64,000 nucleotides of DNA from Streptomyces sp. HUAS MG91 (GCF_040529335.1 NZ_CP159534.1:2356001-2420000), one strand, 5' to 3'; shown: positions 1-8,691, counted from the first letter of the stretch. Made by a program: numbers and translations. The notes: a model not told the origin generated them from the letters alone.

Positions 1-2
1 CG

Positions 3-597
3 CACGGCGAGAGCGATGCCCGGGCGATCGAACGGTCGCGGGAGGAGCCCGAGCAGTTCGCCGCCCTCTTCGACCGGTACGCCGACGCCGTGCACCACTA
101 CGCGGCGCGGCGGCTGGGCCCCGAAGCGGCGGAGGATCTGACCGCGGAGACCTTCACCACCGCCTTCAAGCAGCGCCACCGCTTCGACCCGGCCAGATCC
201 GACGACGCCCGCCCGTGGCTCTTCGGGATCGCCACCAACCTCGTAGGCCGGCACCGCAGGGCGGAGGCGCGCCGCTTCAAGGCGCTGTCCCGCCTGCCGG
301 AGCCGGTCGAGCACGAGGAGCCGGTGGCCGATCGCGCGGTGTCCCGGGCCGGCGCGCACGATCTGCGCCGGGAACTGGCGGCCGCCCTCGCCGCCCTGCC
401 GGCGCGGCAGCGGGACGTGCTGCTGCTCGTGGCCTGGACCGACCTCAGTTATGACGAGGCGGCCGAGGCCCTGGGGGGTGCCGGTGGGCACGGTCAGGTC
501 CCGCCTGAGCCGGGCTCGCAGCGCGTTGCGTGAAGCACTGGGCGGTACCGATCCGACCGCTCCGACCGCCCTCCGGGAGGCATCCGCCCATGACTGA
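3..597 (+). pseudogene. ECF-type RNA polymerase sigma factor, 5'-truncated by the window edge and frameshifted in region 4
   Basis: Extracytoplasmic-function sigma-70 factor that would direct RNA polymerase to a small regulon. Reading opens at the window edge, so the N-terminus is missing. Region 2 is clear (FDRYADAVHHYAARRLG, then DLTAETFTTAFKQ and RPWLFGIATNLVGRHRR). Region 4 begins with LPARQRDVLLLV and LSYDEAAEALG. A run of six G at 473-478 then throws the frame, giving GGAGGHGQVPP and a stop at 533. Removing one G restores the expected GVPVGTVRSRLSRARSALREALGG, which ends at a TGA at 595-597 and overlaps the next gene's ATG (590), the coupling usual for sigma/anti-sigma pairs. The break removes the helix-turn-helix that reads the -35 box. 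It is either a real inactivation or a homopolymer sequencing error; the intact codons downstream favour an error or a very recent mutation. Confidence 0.85.
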
Positions 598-1612
598 CCG
601 CGAATTCGATCTGGCCCTCGACGAACTGAGCACCTGGGAGGGGGACGCCGCGCCCCTCGACCCCGCCGCCCGCCACCGGGTCCGTACCCGCCTGCTGTCC
701 GCGATGGAGACCCGCCGCCGCCCGCTGTGGCAGCGGACCGGTCCGCGGATCGCCGTGTCGGGCCTGGCCACAGCCGCGATCGCCGCGACCGTGCTGGTGG
801 CGGTGCGCGACGACGGCGGTTCCGCCGCCGCCCGGCCGGCCACGGCCCAGCGGACCGAACAGCCCGCGATGCGGCCGGTGTCGGCCCGGACCGTGCTGAC
901 CGGAGCCGCCGCCTACGACCGCGAGCACTCCCAGGCCCCCACGACACCACCGCGCGACGACCAGTTCATCTACACCAAGGAGATCGTCAAGGAGACGAAC
1001 CGGAAGACGGGCGGGACCAGGACGTACGTCGACGAGATCTGGCGCTCGGTCGACGGCTCGCAGCGCTCCTGGATCATGGAGATCGGCAAGGGCTGGTGGT
1101 CGGAGCCCCTGAAGAAGAACGAGAGTTCCTGGCCGCCGCAGGACTGGCGGACGCTGGAGAAGCTGCCCACCGACCCGGACAGGCTGATCCTCTCGCTGCT
1201 CCACAAGACCGGCGGGTCCGCCAGGAACGGCTCGCTCGACGGCATCACCGACCAGGACTGGTCCCTCATCCACTTCAGCCTCGCCGGACTGCTCAAGCTC
1301 GTCCCGGTGATGCCCGAGGGCCTGCGCCCGGCGGCGTTCGAGGCCCTCGGCAAGGTGCCGGGGGTGAAGACGGTGCCGAACCAGAAGGACGCGAAGGGCC
1401 GGACCGGCGTGGCGATCACGTACGACGACCCGACGCTCCCCAAGGGCGTCACCAGCTTCGGCGGCTACTTCATCTTCGACCCGAGGACCTACGAGTTCCT
1501 GGGCTCCGAGGACGACCGCTCCTCCGGTGACGGCGCGAAGAAGAAGACGTACACCCAGCTCTCCTACCTGGACAGCTGGGCGATCACCGACAAGGTGAAG
1601 CAGCGCCCGTAG
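590..1612 (+). CDS. CU044_5270 family membrane-anchored protein (sigma-factor partner)
   Basis: 340-residue protein with a charged N-terminal segment, one membrane helix near residues 53-72 (IAVSGLATAAIAATVLVAVR) and a long predicted extracytoplasmic domain rich in charged and aromatic residues. This layout, directly after an ECF sigma gene, matches the CU044_5270 family found beside actinobacterial sigma factors. A role as membrane-bound anti-sigma factor or sensor is inferred from position; I see no canonical zinc-binding HxxxCxxC motif. The ATG at 590 is preferred over an in-frame upstream start at 530 because it overlaps the restored sigma stop codon and gives the typical MTDREFDLAL start. 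The stop lies one base from the convergent neighbour's stop. Confidence 0.75.
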   Translation: MTDREFDLALDELSTWEGDAAPLDPAARHRVRTRLLSAMETRRRPLWQRTGPRIAVSGLATAAIAATVLVAVRDDGGSAAARPATAQRTEQPAMRPVSARTVLTGAAAYDREHSQAPTTPPRDDQFIYTKEIVKETNRKTGGTRTYVDEIWRSVDGSQRSWIMEIGKGWWSEPLKKNESSWPPQDWRTLEKLPTDPDRLILSLLHKTGGSARNGSLDGITDQDWSLIHFSLAGLLKLVPVMPEGLRPAAFEALGKVPGVKTVPNQKDAKGRTGVAITYDDPTLPKGVTSFGGYFIFDPRTYEFLGSEDDRSSGDGAKKKTYTQLSYLDSWAITDKVKQRP

Positions 1613-1613
1613 C

Positions 1614-2375
1614 TCACGCGGCGGGGATTCTGAGGGCGGCCAGGACCGGCAGATGGTCCGTGGCCGCCCTCAGTTCGTCCGTGTCGAGGAAGTCCGGCAC
1701 CCCGCACCCCAGCACCTCCACGCCCTTGGTGGCCAGGATCGCGTCGATCCGCTGATGGGGGTCGTCCGGCGTCGAGGTGTACTCGCCGCCCCAGGGCGCC
1801 TTCGCCCAGCAGTCCTGGAGCGCCGCGCCGAGGCGCCGGAAGGTCCGCCCGTCCGGCCGCTCGTTGAGGTCGCCGCCCGCGACGGCGTGCTCGACGCCCA
1901 GCTCCGCGATCCGGTCGAGCAGCAGCCCGCCCTGCGCGTACCGCTCGTCCTTCTGCAGGCTCAGGTGGCAGCTGATCACGCCGAGCCGTGCGCCGCCGAA
2001 CCGTACGACGGCGGTGGCGAAGCCGCGTCGGTGCAGGCCGGGGGTGAGCGGGAGCAGCACGTCCTCGGTGCGCTCGACGGTGGCGCGCAGGGAGCAGAGC
2101 AGCGCGGGCCCGGCGGCGCTGCCGCCGCCGGAGAGGTAGACCAGGTTCGCGGCGCGGGCGAGCCGGGCGAGCTGCTTGCGCCAGCGGAAGAACCGCGGCG
2201 CCTCCTGGATGAGCACCAGGTCAGGGGCGCAGGCCTTCATCACCCGGGCGAGGGCGACCGGGCTGTCGCGCATCGAGCGGATGTTGTAGCTGAGGACGCG
2301 GATGACGGCCGAACCGTCGGGTTCCGTACCGGAGTTGGGCAGTTCGGAAAGATCTCTGAGGGAGCCGGAGTCCAT
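1614..2375 (-). CDS. Endonuclease/exonuclease/phosphatase-fold protein
   Basis: About 253 residues with the DNase I-like metal-dependent phosphoesterase signature motifs: VLSYNIRSM (Asn ligand), LVLIQEA (metal-binding Glu), GDLNERPDG (Asp/Asn) and TDHLPVLAAL (catalytic Asp-His). The substrate could be nucleic acid, a phosphoinositide-like lipid or another phosphodiester; the sequence does not decide. No signal peptide is seen, so it is probably cytoplasmic. Start: ATG at 2375 (MDSGSLRD). An in-frame upstream start at 2426 would put a hairpin (2391-2429) inside the coding region, so the shorter form is chosen. A start even closer to the VIRVLSYN segment is possible. Confidence 0.8.
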   Translation of the reverse strand: MDSGSLRDLSELPNSGTEPDGSAVIRVLSYNIRSMRDSPVALARVMKACAPDLVLIQEAPRFFRWRKQLARLARAANLVYLSGGGSAAGPALLCSLRATVERTEDVLLPLTPGLHRRGFATAVVRFGGARLGVISCHLSLQKDERYAQGGLLLDRIAELGVEHAVAGGDLNERPDGRTFRRLGAALQDCWAKAPWGGEYTSTPDDPHQRIDAILATKGVEVLGCGVPDFLDTDELRAATDHLPVLAALRIPAA

Positions 2376-2390
2376 GACGATCAAGATACG

Positions 2391-2429
2391 CCGGTGCCCG
2401 CCGCCCCCGGGGGGAACGACGGGCACCGG
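2391..2429. terminator. Hairpin after glkA
   Basis: Perfect 10-bp arms CCGGTGCCCG (2391-2400) and CGGGCACCGG (2420-2429), with a further C5/G-rich pairing inside the loop. It sits just past the glucokinase stop (2442, minus strand) and so is placed to end that transcript. There is no U tract, as is usual in Streptomyces. Confidence 0.6.
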
Positions 2430-2441
2430 GCCGTACGGATG

Positions 2442-3395
2442 TCACATGACGGGGTCGGGCTCCCGCGCCAGGTCGGCGGCGCCGACCAGGCCCGCCTTGT
2501 TGCCGAGCTGGGCCGCGATCACGTCGGCCACCGGCCGCCAGTTGCCGCCGACCAGCCAGCGCTTGTACGACCTGCGGATCGGGTCGAGGACCAGCTCGCC
2601 CTCGTCCGACAGGCCGCCGCCGACGATGAACGCCGACGGGTCGAAGAGCGAGGCCAGGTCGGCCAGGCCCGCGCCGGCCCAGCGGGCCAGCTCGCGGTAG
2701 GAGTCGACGGCCACCAGGTCGCCCTGCCGGGCGGCCATGGAGATGTGCTTGCCTTCGATGCCCTCGGGGGTGCCGTCGCCGAGCGACAGCAGGTACTCGG
2801 CGCTCTCCGGCGTCGCGTTGGCCCGCTGGCGGGCGTAGCGCACCAGGGCGCGCCCGGACGCGTACTGCTCCCAGCAGCCCTGCGAACCGCAGCCGCACAG
2901 CAGGCCGTCCGGCACCATGCGGATGTGGCCGAACTCGGCGGCGACGCCGAAGTGGCCGCGGCGCAGCTTGTTGCCGATGATGATGCCGCCGCCGAGGCCG
3001 GTGCCGAGCGTGATGCAGATGACGTTGCGGTGGCCCTTGCCGGCGCCGAACTTGTACTCGCCCCAGGCCGCCGCGTTCGCGTCGTTCTCCACGACGACGG
3101 GCAGGCCTACGCGGCCCTCGACCTTCTCCTTGAGCGGCTCCTGGCGCCAGTCGATGTTCGGCGCGAAGTACACGGTGGAGCGCTGACGGTTGACGTATCC
3201 GGCGGCACCGATGCCGACGCCGACGATCTCGTGTCCGGCCCTGGCACCTTCCACGGCCGAGGCGATCGCGTCCACGATCCCGTCAGGCGTGGAAGGCGTC
3301 GGCACCTTGAACGTGGAGAGGATGTTCCCCTCCTCGTCGACCACGCCGGCCGCGATCTTCGTGCCGCCGATATCGACGCCGATGGTGAGTCCCAT
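2442..3395 (-). CDS. glkA: ROK-family glucokinase
   Basis: ATP-dependent glucose kinase forming glucose-6-phosphate in the cytoplasm; in Streptomyces GlkA also has a role in carbon catabolite repression. The 317-residue length is typical. Visible: the N-terminal phosphate-binding motif DIGGTK (residues 8-13), VENDANAAA with catalytic Asp105, GTGLGGG near 131-137, the sugar-binding EFGH (154-157), and the ROK zinc motif CGCGSQGCWEQ (167-177) with its three cysteines. Translation starts at ATG 3395. It lies in a minus-strand run with the DUF5304 gene 77 bp upstream and is followed by a hairpin. Identification as glucokinase rather than another ROK sugar kinase rests on the close match to the Streptomyces GlkA pattern. 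Confidence 0.93.
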   Translation of the reverse strand: MGLTIGVDIGGTKIAAGVVDEEGNILSTFKVPTPSTPDGIVDAIASAVEGARAGHEIVGVGIGAAGYVNRQRSTVYFAPNIDWRQEPLKEKVEGRVGLPVVVENDANAAAWGEYKFGAGKGHRNVICITLGTGLGGGIIIGNKLRRGHFGVAAEFGHIRMVPDGLLCGCGSQGCWEQYASGRALVRYARQRANATPESAEYLLSLGDGTPEGIEGKHISMAARQGDLVAVDSYRELARWAGAGLADLASLFDPSAFIVGGGLSDEGELVLDPIRRSYKRWLVGGNWRPVADVIAAQLGNKAGLVGAADLAREPDPVM

Positions 3396-3472
3396 GAATC
3401 CCTCAGTTCGGTCGAGCCCCGCTACGGCCCACCGTACCTGAGCGCCTGCGGACGGCAGGTGCTCGCCGGGGT

Positions 3473-3943
3473 TCAGTCGAGGTCGATTTGCTCCCCGCCG
3501 GGGCCTTCGTCCTGCCCCTTGCGGGGCTGGGGCGGCCGGGGCTCCTGGGAACCCTTGGTCCAGCGCCGCTCCTGGCCCTCGACCGCGGAGCGGTAGGCGG
3601 CGAGCAGCTCGGACCCGGCGGCGGCGAGGTGGTCGAAGACGTCGGAGTTGCGCTCGATGACGGGCTCGACGACGGACCTGGCCTGCCGCACGACCTGCCG
3701 GGCGACCTGCTCGGCGGTGCCCTGCGCGACGGAGCCGAGGAAGGGGGCCTGGCCGCCGGAGAGACCGGAGAACTCGGAGATCTTGTCGGCGACCGCGTCG
3801 ACGAGCTTCTTCAGCTCCTCGGCGGCCGAGCCGGGCGGCGCCCCGTGCTCGGCGCGGCGGCGGGCCTTCTCCTCAGCGAGGTCCTCGGCACACGCCTTCT
3901 CCCACGCATCGGCGTCTACGGGCTTCTCGGTGGCGTCGCTCAT
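3473..3943 (-). CDS. DUF5304 family protein
   Basis: 156-residue acidic, highly charged protein without membrane segments. The N-terminal half is helical and Lys/Glu/Ala rich (WEKACAEDLAEEKARRR), the centre has helix-forming AADKIS-type repeats, and the C-terminal tail is Pro/Gly/Asp rich and probably disordered. This matches a small actinobacterial family of unknown function usually found beside the ArsA-like ATPase and glucokinase genes. CAGGAG lies 8 nt before ATG 3943. Function unknown. Confidence 0.75.
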   Translation of the reverse strand: MSDATEKPVDADAWEKACAEDLAEEKARRRAEHGAPPGSAAEELKKLVDAVADKISEFSGLSGGQAPFLGSVAQGTAEQVARQVVRQARSVVEPVIERNSDVFDHLAAAGSELLAAYRSAVEGQERRWTKGSQEPRPPQPRKGQDEGPGGEQIDLD

Positions 3944-4021
3944 GGCGCTGACTCCTGCGGAGAGCTGAGTGTTTCCTGAACCGGTTGCATCTTCGACGTT
4001 ACCCGAACGGGTGCAAGGGGT

Positions 4022-5131
4022 TCACCGTGCTTGCGGCCACAGATCCGGGTCGGGCGCGAACCGTACGCACAGTTCCCCGTCGACCAGACCGGCTCCGGCG
4101 ACGGTGCAGCGGCGCGGGGCGGAGGGCAGCGGGACGATCCGGCGGAAGGGGCCGGCCCCGATGACCAGCTCGTCGCCCCGGCGCACCAGGCTCAGCTCCT
4201 CGCGGACGGCGCCGGGCAGCGGGATCCGCCAGACCAGTACGCCGTCGTCCGCGAGCCGGTCCTCGACGGGCCAGGTCACCGCGGGTACGGCGGCCGTGGG
4301 CGGCGGCACGTCCAGGTCGGCGGGGCGCGGGTCGCGCCCCAGGTGCGCGATCCCGTGCGTCTCGTGCTGCCACTCGGCGACGATCTTGCGCTGCCGGGCC
4401 GCGGCGTCGGCGAGCCAGGGGTCGGTGGAGCCGTCGGGCAGGAGGCGGTTGGCGAGCACCGCGTCGAGGCGCAGCCCGTGCAGCGCGAGCCCGGCGACGG
4501 TGGTGCGCAGGATCTCGGCGGCGGCCTCGGTGGGCTCGACGACGAGGCGTACGGAGGTGTCGGCGGCGTCGATCACGGCCTGCGCGGCGGCGAGTTCGCC
4601 GTCCCAGCGGGTGGCGGCCTCGTACAGCCACTCCGCGGGCATCGGCACTCCGGCGAGCCGGCCGAGGACGGGCCGCAGCGCGCGGGCGGCCTGCCGTTCG
4701 GCGGGCAGCAGCCGGCGCAGATAGCGGCGCAGCTGCTCGGGCAGGGCGAGCAGGGCGACGGCGTGCGGGGCGGCCGGGAGGTCGACGACGACGAGGTCGT
4801 ACGGTCCGTCGGCGCTGTCGCGCAGGGCGCGCAGCAGGGCCAGCTCCTCGGCTCCGGGCAGCGCGGTGAGTTCGTCGCCGTCGAGCCGGGAGGCGCCCAG
4901 CAGATCGAGTCCGGAGGCGGCCCGCTCCTGGAGCGCGAGCAGATCGGCGCGGAAGTCGTCGGCCGGGGTGAGCCGGGTGACGGTGACGCCGGGGAGATCG
5001 TCCGCGGTGCCCGTGGGGTCCGAACCGATCAGGCGGACGCGCGCGCCGTCCCGGGCGGCCCGGAGAGCGGTGGCGGAGGCGACGGACGTCGTGCCGGAAC
5101 CGCCGGGGCCGGTGACGAAGAGGGTGCGCAT
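4022..5131 (-). CDS. ArsA-like (anion-transporting ATPase family) P-loop ATPase
   Basis: 369-residue SIMIBI-class ATPase. The deviant Walker A GPGGSGTTS is at residues 8-16, followed by SDPTG (switch I-like) and LVVVDLPAAPHAV (Walker B-like). The C-terminal region (IVPLPSAPRRCTVAGAGLVDGELCVRF) is a beta-rich extension seen in actinobacterial relatives. Arsenite efflux is unlikely because no arsB or arsR is nearby; the context (SRPBCC protein 51 bp upstream, DUF5304 downstream) is the conserved actinobacterial one, where the substrate is unknown. The usual Walker lysine pattern GKGGVGKT is changed to GPGGSGTT, so the signature lysine of the ArsA/MinD class is missing here and ATPase activity needs testing. 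Confidence 0.8.
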   Translation of the reverse strand: MRTLFVTGPGGSGTTSVASATALRAARDGARVRLIGSDPTGTADDLPGVTVTRLTPADDFRADLLALQERAASGLDLLGASRLDGDELTALPGAEELALLRALRDSADGPYDLVVVDLPAAPHAVALLALPEQLRRYLRRLLPAERQAARALRPVLGRLAGVPMPAEWLYEAATRWDGELAAAQAVIDAADTSVRLVVEPTEAAAEILRTTVAGLALHGLRLDAVLANRLLPDGSTDPWLADAAARQRKIVAEWQHETHGIAHLGRDPRPADLDVPPPTAAVPAVTWPVEDRLADDGVLVWRIPLPGAVREELSLVRRGDELVIGAGPFRRIVPLPSAPRRCTVAGAGLVDGELCVRFAPDPDLWPQAR

Positions 5132-5182
5132 GAGCCTTGAGGCTACCGTCAGGTCGGCACGGCCCTCCGGGGGCCGGGGGCG

Positions 5183-5626
5183 CTACTTGGCGGCGCCCGA
5201 CTCCACCCACTTCTTCAGTCCGGCGAGCGCGCGGTCCGTGATGACCTTCTCGGCCTTGCGCTTGATCATCCCGAGCAGCGGGATCTTCACGTCGACGGTC
5301 AGGGAGTAGGTGACCTCGGTGCCCGAGCCGGTGGGGGTGAGGACGTAGGACCCGTCGAGGGAGCGCAGCATCTGCGACTTCACCAGCGACCAGGACACCT
5401 CGTTCGGACCGGTCCAGGTGTACTTCAGGACCTGGTCGTCCTTGATCGCGCCGGCGTCCATGACGAGCCGGACCTGCTCGGCGCGGCCGGCGTCGTCGGT
5501 CTCGAGGACCTCGGCCTCCTTCACCTCGCCCGTCCAGTCCGGATAGCGGGCGAAGTCGGCGATCACCCCCATGACATCGGCCGGTGCCGCCTCGATCGTG
5601 ATGCTCGAACTGGTGTGTTCCGCCAT
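5183..5626 (-). CDS. SRPBCC-fold protein (polyketide cyclase/START-like)
   Basis: 147 residues with the helix-grip pattern of small SRPBCC proteins: SSITIEAAPADVMGVIADFARYPDWTGEV at the N-terminus and a long C-terminal helix ending LAGLKKWVESGA. This fold binds hydrophobic ligands. The Streptomyces family member beside the ArsA-like ATPase has no assigned reaction, and no catalytic residues can be named. GGAGGAG lies about 9 nt before ATG 5626. It is probably co-transcribed with the downstream ATPase gene (51-bp gap). Confidence 0.8.
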   Translation of the reverse strand: MAEHTSSSITIEAAPADVMGVIADFARYPDWTGEVKEAEVLETDDAGRAEQVRLVMDAGAIKDDQVLKYTWTGPNEVSWSLVKSQMLRSLDGSYVLTPTGSGTEVTYSLTVDVKIPLLGMIKRKAEKVITDRALAGLKKWVESGAAK

Positions 5627-5730
5627 CGCCGTGGCTCCTCCGGATACCGGTCAGGGGTGGGTGTGCCGCGCTGGGGTGCTGACGTGCGTGCGCGTCGCGT
5701 GCAGGCTATCGCGCGCGAGTGGCCGCGCCG

Positions 5731-6492
5731 TCACCACTCCAGGGCCCAGGGCCTGCCCGAACCCGCGAAATGGCCGACGTTGACGCATTCCGTGGCGCCG
5801 ATCCGCATCCGCCGGGCCAGCGGCTGGTGGACGTGGCCGAACAGGGAGTAGCGGGGGCGGGTCCGGCGGATGGCGTCGAGCAGGGCCCGGCTGCCGCGCT
5901 CGAACCGCCGCGCCACGGTGTCGTACACCAGGTCGGGCACCTCGGGCGGGATGTGGGTGCACAGCACGTCGACCTCGCCGACGGCCTCGATCTTCGCGGC
6001 GTACTCCTCGTCGTCGATCTCGTACGGGGTGCGCATCGGGGTGCGCAGGCCGCCGCCGACGAAGCCGAAGACGCGGCCGCCGATCTCGACCCGCTGTCCG
6101 TCGAGCACGGTCGTGCCCGGCCCGGCGTACTCGCTCCACAGGTGGGGGACGTCGACATTTCCGTACGTGGCGTACGTCGGCGTGGGGAAGGCGGCGAACA
6201 GCTCCGCGTACTGCTTGCGCACGGCTTTTTCGATGGCGGGCCTACGGTCGACGCCCGCCCACAGGCGCGCTCCGAACTCCCGTGCCTCGTCGAAACGGCG
6301 GGCGGTGCGCAACTCCACGAGACGGGAGGCGTTCGCCTTTCCGAACAAGTCCGGGAAAATGCCGCGCGAGTGATCCGCGTAGTCGAGGAAGAGCACCAGG
6401 TCACCGAGGCAGACGACAGCGTCCGCCCCGTCTCCGGCCCGTGCGAGGTCGGTGGAGTTTCCGTGCACATCGCTGACCACATGAACGCGCAT
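5731..6492 (-). CDS. Calcineurin-like metallophosphoesterase
   Basis: 253-residue dinuclear metal phosphoesterase. Ligand motifs in order: DVHGN (residues 8-12), GDLV near 31-34, the GNVD variant of GN(H/D), THIPPE (metal His) and GHVHQP near the C-terminus. No signal peptide, so probably cytoplasmic. The substrate is not determined; many such proteins act on cyclic nucleotides or Nudix-type diphosphates. Translation starts at ATG 6492 (MRVHVVSDVHG). It heads the minus-strand run towards glkA and is transcribed away from the acyl-CoA ligase gene. Confidence 0.85.
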   Translation of the reverse strand: MRVHVVSDVHGNSTDLARAGDGADAVVCLGDLVLFLDYADHSRGIFPDLFGKANASRLVELRTARRFDEAREFGARLWAGVDRRPAIEKAVRKQYAELFAAFPTPTYATYGNVDVPHLWSEYAGPGTTVLDGQRVEIGGRVFGFVGGGLRTPMRTPYEIDDEEYAAKIEAVGEVDVLCTHIPPEVPDLVYDTVARRFERGSRALLDAIRRTRPRYSLFGHVHQPLARRMRIGATECVNVGHFAGSGRPWALEW

Positions 6493-6792
6493 GCGATCAC
6501 CCTAGGACGACCGGCCTAAGGTGGGTAGAGCCCGCCGGACCTGCGGTTACTTCCGAGTCGGGAAACTCCTGGACTACTGTGCGCAGAGCACCGCCGTGAC
6601 GTGTGACGCAGCGAACATCTGGCCTGGACCCCCTACCGAAAAAGCAGTACTGGTGGGTAACGTCCGGGCAGTCCAGTCGTGCTCAGTTCAACCAGATCGA
6701 CCAGTTCAGGGACTGAGCACCTGCCCGATCTTGGACCGCACCGACGCAGCACACAGAGTCGTGGCGCCGGCGCCCTATGAGGAGCAGCAGTC
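6493..6792. promoter_or_regulatory. Divergent promoter region between the metallophosphoesterase and acyl-CoA ligase genes
   Basis: 300 bp without a credible gene. It holds CTACCGAAAAAGCAGTACTG followed by GTGGGTAAC at about 6635-6663, the least GC-rich stretch and so the likely control region for the ligase. The ligase ribosome-binding site GAGGAG is at 6779-6784. I cannot assign a known operator or clear -35/-10 pair. Confidence 0.35.
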
Positions 6793-8589
6793 TTGCGCGA
6801 GTTCAGCCTTCCGGCTTTGTACGAGGTCCCTGCCGACGGCAATCTGACCGACATCGTCCGCAGAAACGCCGCGCAGCATCCGGACGTCGCCGTCATCGGC
6901 CGCAAGACCGACGGTACCTGGCAGGACGTCACCGCGACCGCCTTCCTCGCCGAGGTCCGCGCCGCGGCCAAGGGCCTGATCGCCTCCGGTGTGCAGGCGG
7001 GCGACCGCGTCGGCCTCATGTCCCGTACGCGCTACGAGTGGACGCTGCTCGACTTCGCCATCTGGAGCGCGGGCGCGGTCACCGTCCCGGTCTACGAGAC
7101 CAGCTCGCCGGAGCAGATCCAGTGGATCCTCGGTGACTCCGGCGCCGTCGGGATCGTCGTCGAGTCGGACGCGCACTCCGCGGCCGTCGACTCCGTGCGC
7201 GGCACGCTGCCGCACCTCGCGCACGTCTGGCAGATCGACGCGGGCGGGGTCGAGGAGCTGAACCGGGCCGGCGCCGAGGTGCCGGACACCACGGTCGACG
7301 AGCGCAGCGCCGTCGCCAAGGCCGACGACCCAGCGACCATCGTCTACACCTCGGGCACCACGGGCCGCCCCAAGGGCTGTGTGCTGACCCACCGCAGCTT
7401 CTTCGCGGAGTGCGGCAATGTGGTGGAGCGCCTGAAGCCGCTGTTCCGCACGGGCGAGTGTTCGGTCCTCCTCTTCCTCCCGGTGGCGCACGTCTTCGGC
7501 CGGCTGGTGCAGGTGGCCTCGCTGATGGCCCCGATCAAGCTGGGCCACGCCCCGGACATCAAGAACCTCACCGACGAGCTGGCGGCCTTCCGCCCGACCC
7601 TGATCCTCGGTGTCCCGCGTGTCTTCGAGAAGGTCTACAACTCGGCGCGGGCCAAGGCGCAGGCCGACGGCAAGGGCAGGATCTTCGACAAGGCCGCGGA
7701 CACGGCGATCGAGTACAGCCGCGCGCTCGACACCCCCAAGGGCCCGTCGCTGGCGCTGAAGCTGAAGTACAAGACGTTCGACAAGCTGGTCTACAGCAAG
7801 CTGCGGGCCGTGCTCGGCGGGCGCGGCGAGTACGCGATCTCCGGCGGCGCGCCGCTCGGCGAGCGGCTCGGCCACTTCTTCCGCGGCATCGGCTTCACGG
7901 TCCTGGAGGGCTACGGCCTCACCGAGTCCTGCGCGGCCACCGCCTTCAACCCGTGGGACCGGCAGAAGATCGGCACGGTCGGCCAGCCGCTGCCGGGCTC
8001 GGTGGTCCGGATCGCCGACGACGGCGAGGTGCTGCTGCACGGCGAGCACCTGTTCACGGGCTACTGGAACAACGAGGGCGCGACGGAAGAGGCCCTGGCC
8101 GACGGCTGGTTCCACACCGGTGACATCGGCACCCTCGACGAGGACGGGTACCTGCGGATCACCGGCCGCAAGAAGGAGATCATCGTGACGGCCGGCGGCA
8201 AGAACGTCGCCCCCGCCGTCATCGAGGACCGCATCCGCGCGCACGCGCTGGTCGCCGAGTGCATGGTCGTCGGGGACGGGCGGCCGTTCGTCGGCGCGCT
8301 CGTCACGATCGACGAGGAGTTCCTCGGCAAGTGGGTCACCGACCACGGCAAGCCCTCCGGGTCGACGGTGGCGTCGCTGCGCGAGGACGCCGATCTGCTG
8401 GCCGCGATCCAGTCGGCGGTGGACGACGGGAACGCCGCCGTGTCCAAGGCCGAGTCGGTCCGCAAGTTCCGCATCCTGGGGGCGCAGTTCACCGAGGAGT
8501 CGGGGCACTTGACGCCGTCGCTGAAGCTGAAGCGAAACGTTGTGGCGAAGGACTACGCCGACGAGATCGAGGCCATCTACCGGGCCTGA
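6793..8589 (+). CDS. Long-chain fatty acid-CoA ligase (AMP-forming)
   Basis: 598-residue acyl-activating enzyme of the ANL superfamily that makes acyl-CoA from a fatty acid, ATP and CoA. Visible: the P-loop-like A3 motif YTSGTTGRPKG near residues 184-194, the GYGLTE motif near 372, the TGD hinge region near 441 and the A8/A10 region TGRKKEIIVTAGGKNVAP near 456-473. Length and motifs match the FadD15/long-chain subgroup of actinobacteria. It starts at TTG 6793, supported by GAGGAG 8-13 nt upstream. No membrane segment. It stands alone, converging on the mannosyltransferase gene, with a repeat hairpin between them. Confidence 0.92.
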   Translation: MREFSLPALYEVPADGNLTDIVRRNAAQHPDVAVIGRKTDGTWQDVTATAFLAEVRAAAKGLIASGVQAGDRVGLMSRTRYEWTLLDFAIWSAGAVTVPVYETSSPEQIQWILGDSGAVGIVVESDAHSAAVDSVRGTLPHLAHVWQIDAGGVEELNRAGAEVPDTTVDERSAVAKADDPATIVYTSGTTGRPKGCVLTHRSFFAECGNVVERLKPLFRTGECSVLLFLPVAHVFGRLVQVASLMAPIKLGHAPDIKNLTDELAAFRPTLILGVPRVFEKVYNSARAKAQADGKGRIFDKAADTAIEYSRALDTPKGPSLALKLKYKTFDKLVYSKLRAVLGGRGEYAISGGAPLGERLGHFFRGIGFTVLEGYGLTESCAATAFNPWDRQKIGTVGQPLPGSVVRIADDGEVLLHGEHLFTGYWNNEGATEEALADGWFHTGDIGTLDEDGYLRITGRKKEIIVTAGGKNVAPAVIEDRIRAHALVAECMVVGDGRPFVGALVTIDEEFLGKWVTDHGKPSGSTVASLREDADLLAAIQSAVDDGNAAVSKAESVRKFRILGAQFTEESGHLTPSLKLKRNVVAKDYADEIEAIYRA

Positions 8590-8596
8590 CCGTTCA

Positions 8597-8660
8597 GCGC
8601 GCCCCTGAAGCGAGCGAAGCTCGCCCTCAGGGGCGCGGGGAACTGCGCGAGAAGCCCCAC
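8597..8660 (+). repeat. Intergenic palindromic repeat, locus 1
   Basis: A hairpin with 10-bp arms GCGCCCCTGA (8599-8608) and TCAGGGGCGC (8627-8636), with nested GCGAGC/GCTCGC, runs into the 22-nt core (AGGGGCGCGGGG + AACTGCGCGA, 8629-8650). It lies between two convergent genes and probably acts as a two-way terminator. Nine more loci of this family occur in the window. Confidence 0.8.
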
Positions 8661-8691
8661 CGGGCCGCGGACGAACGACCCGGACCCAGCG

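Noticed and set aside
4022..5131. Arsenic efflux ATPase (ArsA proper)
   Set aside because: No arsR, arsB, arsC or arsD nearby, a single ATPase domain with an altered P-loop, and a context conserved in actinobacteria without arsenic genes.
6635..6663. Possible fatty-acid regulator operator before the acyl-CoA ligase (TACTGGTGGGTAAC)
   Set aside because: Only a weak inverted character and no match to an operator I can name with confidence; kept as a note in the intergenic feature.
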